From an uncultured Gammaproteobacteria bacterium (GTDB lineage Bacteria > Pseudomonadota > Gammaproteobacteria > Steroidobacterales > JABDMI01): a DNA stretch of 8,080 nucleotides. The stretch is from NCBI GenBank assembly GCA_938039225.1, contig CALHVH010000214.1, positions 1 through 8,080 on the forward strand. Direction: 5' to 3'. Every line of letters begins with the position of its first letter. Positions within the stretch are counted from its first letter, which is position 1. The notes below the pieces were generated by a model that was not told the DNA's origin, did no database searches, and saw only the letters and a program-made list of their open reading frames with translations. Positions 6,301 through 8,080 of the stretch are shown piece by piece. The translations under genes were made by a program, and so were the position numbers.

Positions 6301-7433
6301 GGTAAATTATTATAAATAATAGGCGTTACATGCAATATGCAGCGTAGTGAATACTCATCAAGACTTGGCAGCAGAGAAAAATACTGCTGAGCAAAACGTT
6401 CGAGATTTTCAACAAAACGAAATTCTGTGAAATTGGCTAAACTTAAAATCCCACTAGCCGACACTTTGTAACTGTCTTCATTAGGGATTAAGTCTAGCAA
6501 TAAGGTTAAATTGTCGACACTGCCCCTTACCAATAGTTTTTCAAAAAGTTTTTGTCTGACGTATTCGCTTTTATCTTGGGATAATTGAAGAATAAACTCA
6601 TTTGAATTCTCAATTAAATGCTGATAACGGCAAATCAATTTAGCCACATGCGCCCTAACAAAAAAATAATCTTTACTGTCTTTATTGATAATTGAAGGCA
6701 CAATTGAAGCAAATGATTCACGCGATAGCTTAATCAATAAGCTTAAGGCGTCTTGTTGTAATTCAATGCTTTGATAAGCATCTTGCGAAAAACGCACAAT
6801 AAATTGTTTTACTTCTGTAGAAACACTGTTTTCACGATGTTCAAATGGAATAGCATCCACTAAATTGGTCATGGCAGTAAATGCATAATGCTTTACACGA
6901 TGATCACCCGAGTAATAATAAGCCTTTAGGAAATATTTTTTTATATCTAAAGTAATCCATTCTTTAGATTGATAATAGTCGGGTTCAATTTCAATGATAC
7001 AAACCAGAAAAAAAGATAAGCGATCAAACAGATATTTCAGTTCTCTTTCTTTTAATGATATTTTTTTAACATAGCGTTCAGTAGCCACATCGGCATCCAT
7101 CCAACGTTTAAATGCCCTAATATCACCTTTTAGGTCTTTTGCACCTAGTTTATCTAAAAACTCTACAATCACCGCCTGCTTATCTTTCGCGGAAATACTG
7201 GCGTTTAATGTGGTAATAAACTCCTTGTGAAGTTTTTCATTCTCAGAAATTGCATCAAAACGTTTCTGAATTTTGGCTTGAAAGTCATTCACTAATCTCA
7301 ATAAGAATAATTTTTCATCACCCTTAATTTTTGACTTAGCGTATAGCTTTATGTACTTGTTTGCCTGTTTTTGATATACCTTTTGATCAATCAAAGATAG
7401 ACGCTGAGTAAAATAATCTTTTATATCACGCAT
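3318..7433 (-). CDS. pgsB: Giant PgsB/CapB-like poly-gamma-glutamate synthase with alpha-solenoid N-terminal half
   Basis: A 1371-residue protein, over three times the roughly 390 residues of Bacillus PgsB. Residues about 130-460 are all helical with repeated pairs typical of ARM/HEAT solenoids (near 178-196, 222-240, 259-271, 288-303, 322-336, 404-418). Residues about 480-650 are an unrecognised middle domain. One membrane segment lies at about 687-706, followed by basic residues. From about 715 to 1195 the sequence follows PgsB: P-loop G-T-R-G-K-S (727-732), S-K-T-T-G (751-755), E-C-M (804-806), D-H-E-D-V-Q-G-P (834-841), N-N-R-A-D-R (996-1001) and V-L-I-V-H-D (1168-1173). The family activates the polymer end with ATP and adds glutamate through a gamma-amide bond, normally with PgsC. 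An extra helical insert (about 1040-1165) and a coiled tail (about 1200-1365) are unlike Bacillus PgsB. ATG at 7433 is 2 nt after the upstream stop with only a weak ribosome site, suggesting coupling. Substrate is inferred. Confidence 0.88.
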   Translation of the reverse strand: MRDIKDYFTQRLSLIDQKVYQKQANKYIKLYAKSKIKGDEKLFLLRLVNDFQAKIQKRFDAISENEKLHKEFITTLNASISAKDKQAVIVEFLDKLGAKDLKGDIRAFKRWMDADVATERYVKKISLKERELKYLFDRLSFFLVCIIEIEPDYYQSKEWITLDIKKYFLKAYYYSGDHRVKHYAFTAMTNLVDAIPFEHRENSVSTEVKQFIVRFSQDAYQSIELQQDALSLLIKLSRESFASIVPSIINKDSKDYFFVRAHVAKLICRYQHLIENSNEFILQLSQDKSEYVRQKLFEKLLVRGSVDNLTLLLDLIPNEDSYKVSASGILSLANFTEFRFVENLERFAQQYFSLLPSLDEYSLRCILHVTPIIYNNLPARAGIDWLNYAKTHLSELHQKSSSAKVRKWIAQTLNHLWVFSDDQRTTLLTELRSKIQDLPLSKRKRIKLPLLKSLSNEELGRLLSVITINDFPLDIKRKGISLHITRWHHFKFRLWRFIYELRNSTTDKRQAHFHMVGRVFYGNLSISSSVMGEQTVTKVPGEPLYEPKEDGPRNFLPLVDELISCVEQDWPLKPLEIYSNDGVTEISPPRSFWKRLKVKCKLSWSFEKYAQMRNWSSNSQDKANNYIETIRHLGFDIKYRDYTSNTSIQLKEHSTITQFFAFTPLPMLGNYWENIKNYFNSVYSNNLQQLVIFLMGLFSLFFIKHAWLNVMVNRARKDLPLSVGGWGTRGKSGTERLKAALFNALGLNVISKTTGCEAMFLHGVAHGKLKEMFLFRPYDKATIWEQVNLLRLSTQLDADVFLWECMGLTPAYVHILQRHWMRDDFVTLTNTYPDHEDVQGPAGYDIPKVMVEFIPENSCLVTTEEVMYPIIKNGAKNLNTDCHPVTWIDTGRVTDDILGRFPYEEHPNNIALVARLAQLMGISKDFALRSMADNVVLDLGVLKTYPETHIRGRTLQYVMGNSANERLGAMGNWTRMGFDQHDLEQDAGTWITTIINNRADRVPRSKVFASMLVKDVSADQHVLIGTNVDGFMKFLDEAWQEHYAEYSIWGNDEEPNTLEQAIAECHAKAQSNRIVFKSSIVQARLNKMLSSIGIDESFSPEAASFESVNSILERYGKSEYSEEIKLMLDKWLAELTQYQSIVAALSNDKVQSNKDFVQFLKDALFKRVLIVHDSMTSGESIINMVANKTPLGFFTRIMGMQNIKGTGLDFVYRWQAWELCYAAGEKLHSKKQGLVAEGLQELKSFKEYGVLSKNYVLNLLETVNENKIMQSELFQSELAEIRAALLDQMSELEVSSDQEGSNKKENTILKALVNFTEKLLDIGDAVKRRKKADLIYKDMAAQRISHNRAALELQELTKRQKGGWLWKSIKN

Positions 7434-7435
7434 GT

Positions 7436-8080
7436 CTATTGATTTTCCAAAGTGTTAAAAGTGCTTTCTAGCAATCTACGTTCTCTGGTTTTTCTGAAAC
7501 GGTATTCACCAGGTCTATAATCTTCTAAGTAATTACCTCGATGATAAAGCCAGGTAAAGTTAATCGCGTAGGCGCTGGTATCAGCTGAAAAATTATTAAA
7601 ATATGATAAACCTAGTTTAAAAGCCCCATCTTGGCTAGGCCTTAACAACCAATCCGCAGACAGCCTAAAACGATTACTCGCCTCGGCGTCTTCTCTATCA
7701 TCATCCGAGAAAAAATTACGGTTTACTATGCTGGCCTCTAAGGAAGCTGTGTCGTAAAGTTGTCTATAGCCAAAACTGGCTTGCAAATAATCGATACTGA
7801 TTGGATTTTCGTTGGTTTGTAATTTTGCATCAGCATAAAACTGGGTATCCAAATAGGCATCATAAGTCCATCGCTGACTAGCACTAAAACCAAACTTATG
7901 GTCTTGTTTATAGAGACTCCAGATACTGCTTTGCACTTGATTAAAATTATTAATATCTAAATCATCACCAAAACTATCACGATAAAAACCTGCAACACGT
8001 GTAGTAAACCTATGATTGTATTTATAGTTGATATTGTAGGCAGCACTTAGACCGGCACTAAAGGCGTTTAGATCAATACT
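7436..8080 (-). CDS. Beta-barrel-like outer-membrane protein, C-terminal part (5' end beyond window)
   Basis: The frame is open from the window edge at 8080 to the TAG at 7436, giving 214 residues; an internal GTG at 7936 is not a credible start because the same frame continues upstream in the same style. The sequence is a series of amphipathic strands with alternating aromatic or small hydrophobic residues and short D/N-rich turns, for example F-S-A-G-L-S-A-A-Y-N-I-N-Y, F-K-L-G-L-S-Y-F-N-N-F and Y-A-I-N-F-T-W-L-Y, as in outer-membrane barrels. It does not end in the usual terminal aromatic residue; instead a basic tail of about 30 residues (R-F-R-K-T-R-E-R-R) follows the last strand. I do not recognise the family. 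It sits 2 nt upstream of the PgsB-like gene, so it is co-transcribed and could be an export channel or surface anchor for the polymer; that role is inferred from context alone. Confidence 0.72.
   Translation of the reverse strand, partial: SIDLNAFSAGLSAAYNINYKYNHRFTTRVAGFYRDSFGDDLDINNFNQVQSSIWSLYKQDHKFGFSASQRWTYDAYLDTQFYADAKLQTNENPISIDYLQASFGYRQLYDTASLEASIVNRNFFSDDDREDAEASNRFRLSADWLLRPSQDGAFKLGLSYFNNFSADTSAYAINFTWLYHRGNYLEDYRPGEYRFRKTRERRLLESTFNTLENQ

Noticed and set aside
1..8080. CRISPR arrays, tRNA or rRNA genes, insertion sequences and origins
   Set aside because: No spaced direct repeats, cloverleaf-like sequence, transposase motifs or terminal inverted repeats were seen anywhere in the window.

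Overview
The window is a compact, low-GC (roughly 40 % by eye) bacterial stretch in which every supportable gene lies on the minus strand, so transcription runs from position 8080 towards position 1. A beta-barrel-like outer-membrane protein and a lipobox-bearing periplasmic peptidase point to a Gram-negative, most likely a gammaproteobacterium, but no gene here fixes the genus.

Positions 8080 to 1475 hold one tightly packed operon of four genes. In transcription order these are: the C-terminal 214 residues of a beta-barrel-like protein (5' end outside the window); a 1371-residue protein with an alpha-solenoid N-terminal half, one membrane segment and a poly-gamma-glutamate synthase (PgsB/CapB) Mur-ligase-like domain; an M23 metallopeptidase lipoprotein; and a poly-gamma-glutamate hydrolase-family (YjqB/PghP, DUF867) enzyme. 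Gaps are 2 nt or overlaps. A ligase that builds gamma-glutamyl polymers in the same operon as an enzyme family that cuts them is strong context for synthesis and turnover of a gamma-linked poly-amino acid. The lipoprotein peptidase and the barrel suggest how the product might cross the peptidoglycan and outer membrane. This would be a Gram-negative version of the Bacillus pgs/cap system with very different accessory parts. The small membrane partner PgsC/CapC is not in the window and would be expected upstream of 8080.

Positions 1474 to 1181 are an AT-rich intergenic region. Its downstream part carries a near-consensus sigma-70 promoter and two inverted repeats. These drive a separate RES-Xre type II toxin-antitoxin module: an Xre/MbcA/ParS antitoxin (806-1165), then the RES toxin (731 to the window edge), whose last few codons are cut off. 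A 7-bp hairpin followed by a T-run sits between antitoxin and toxin and may act as an attenuator that keeps toxin output low.
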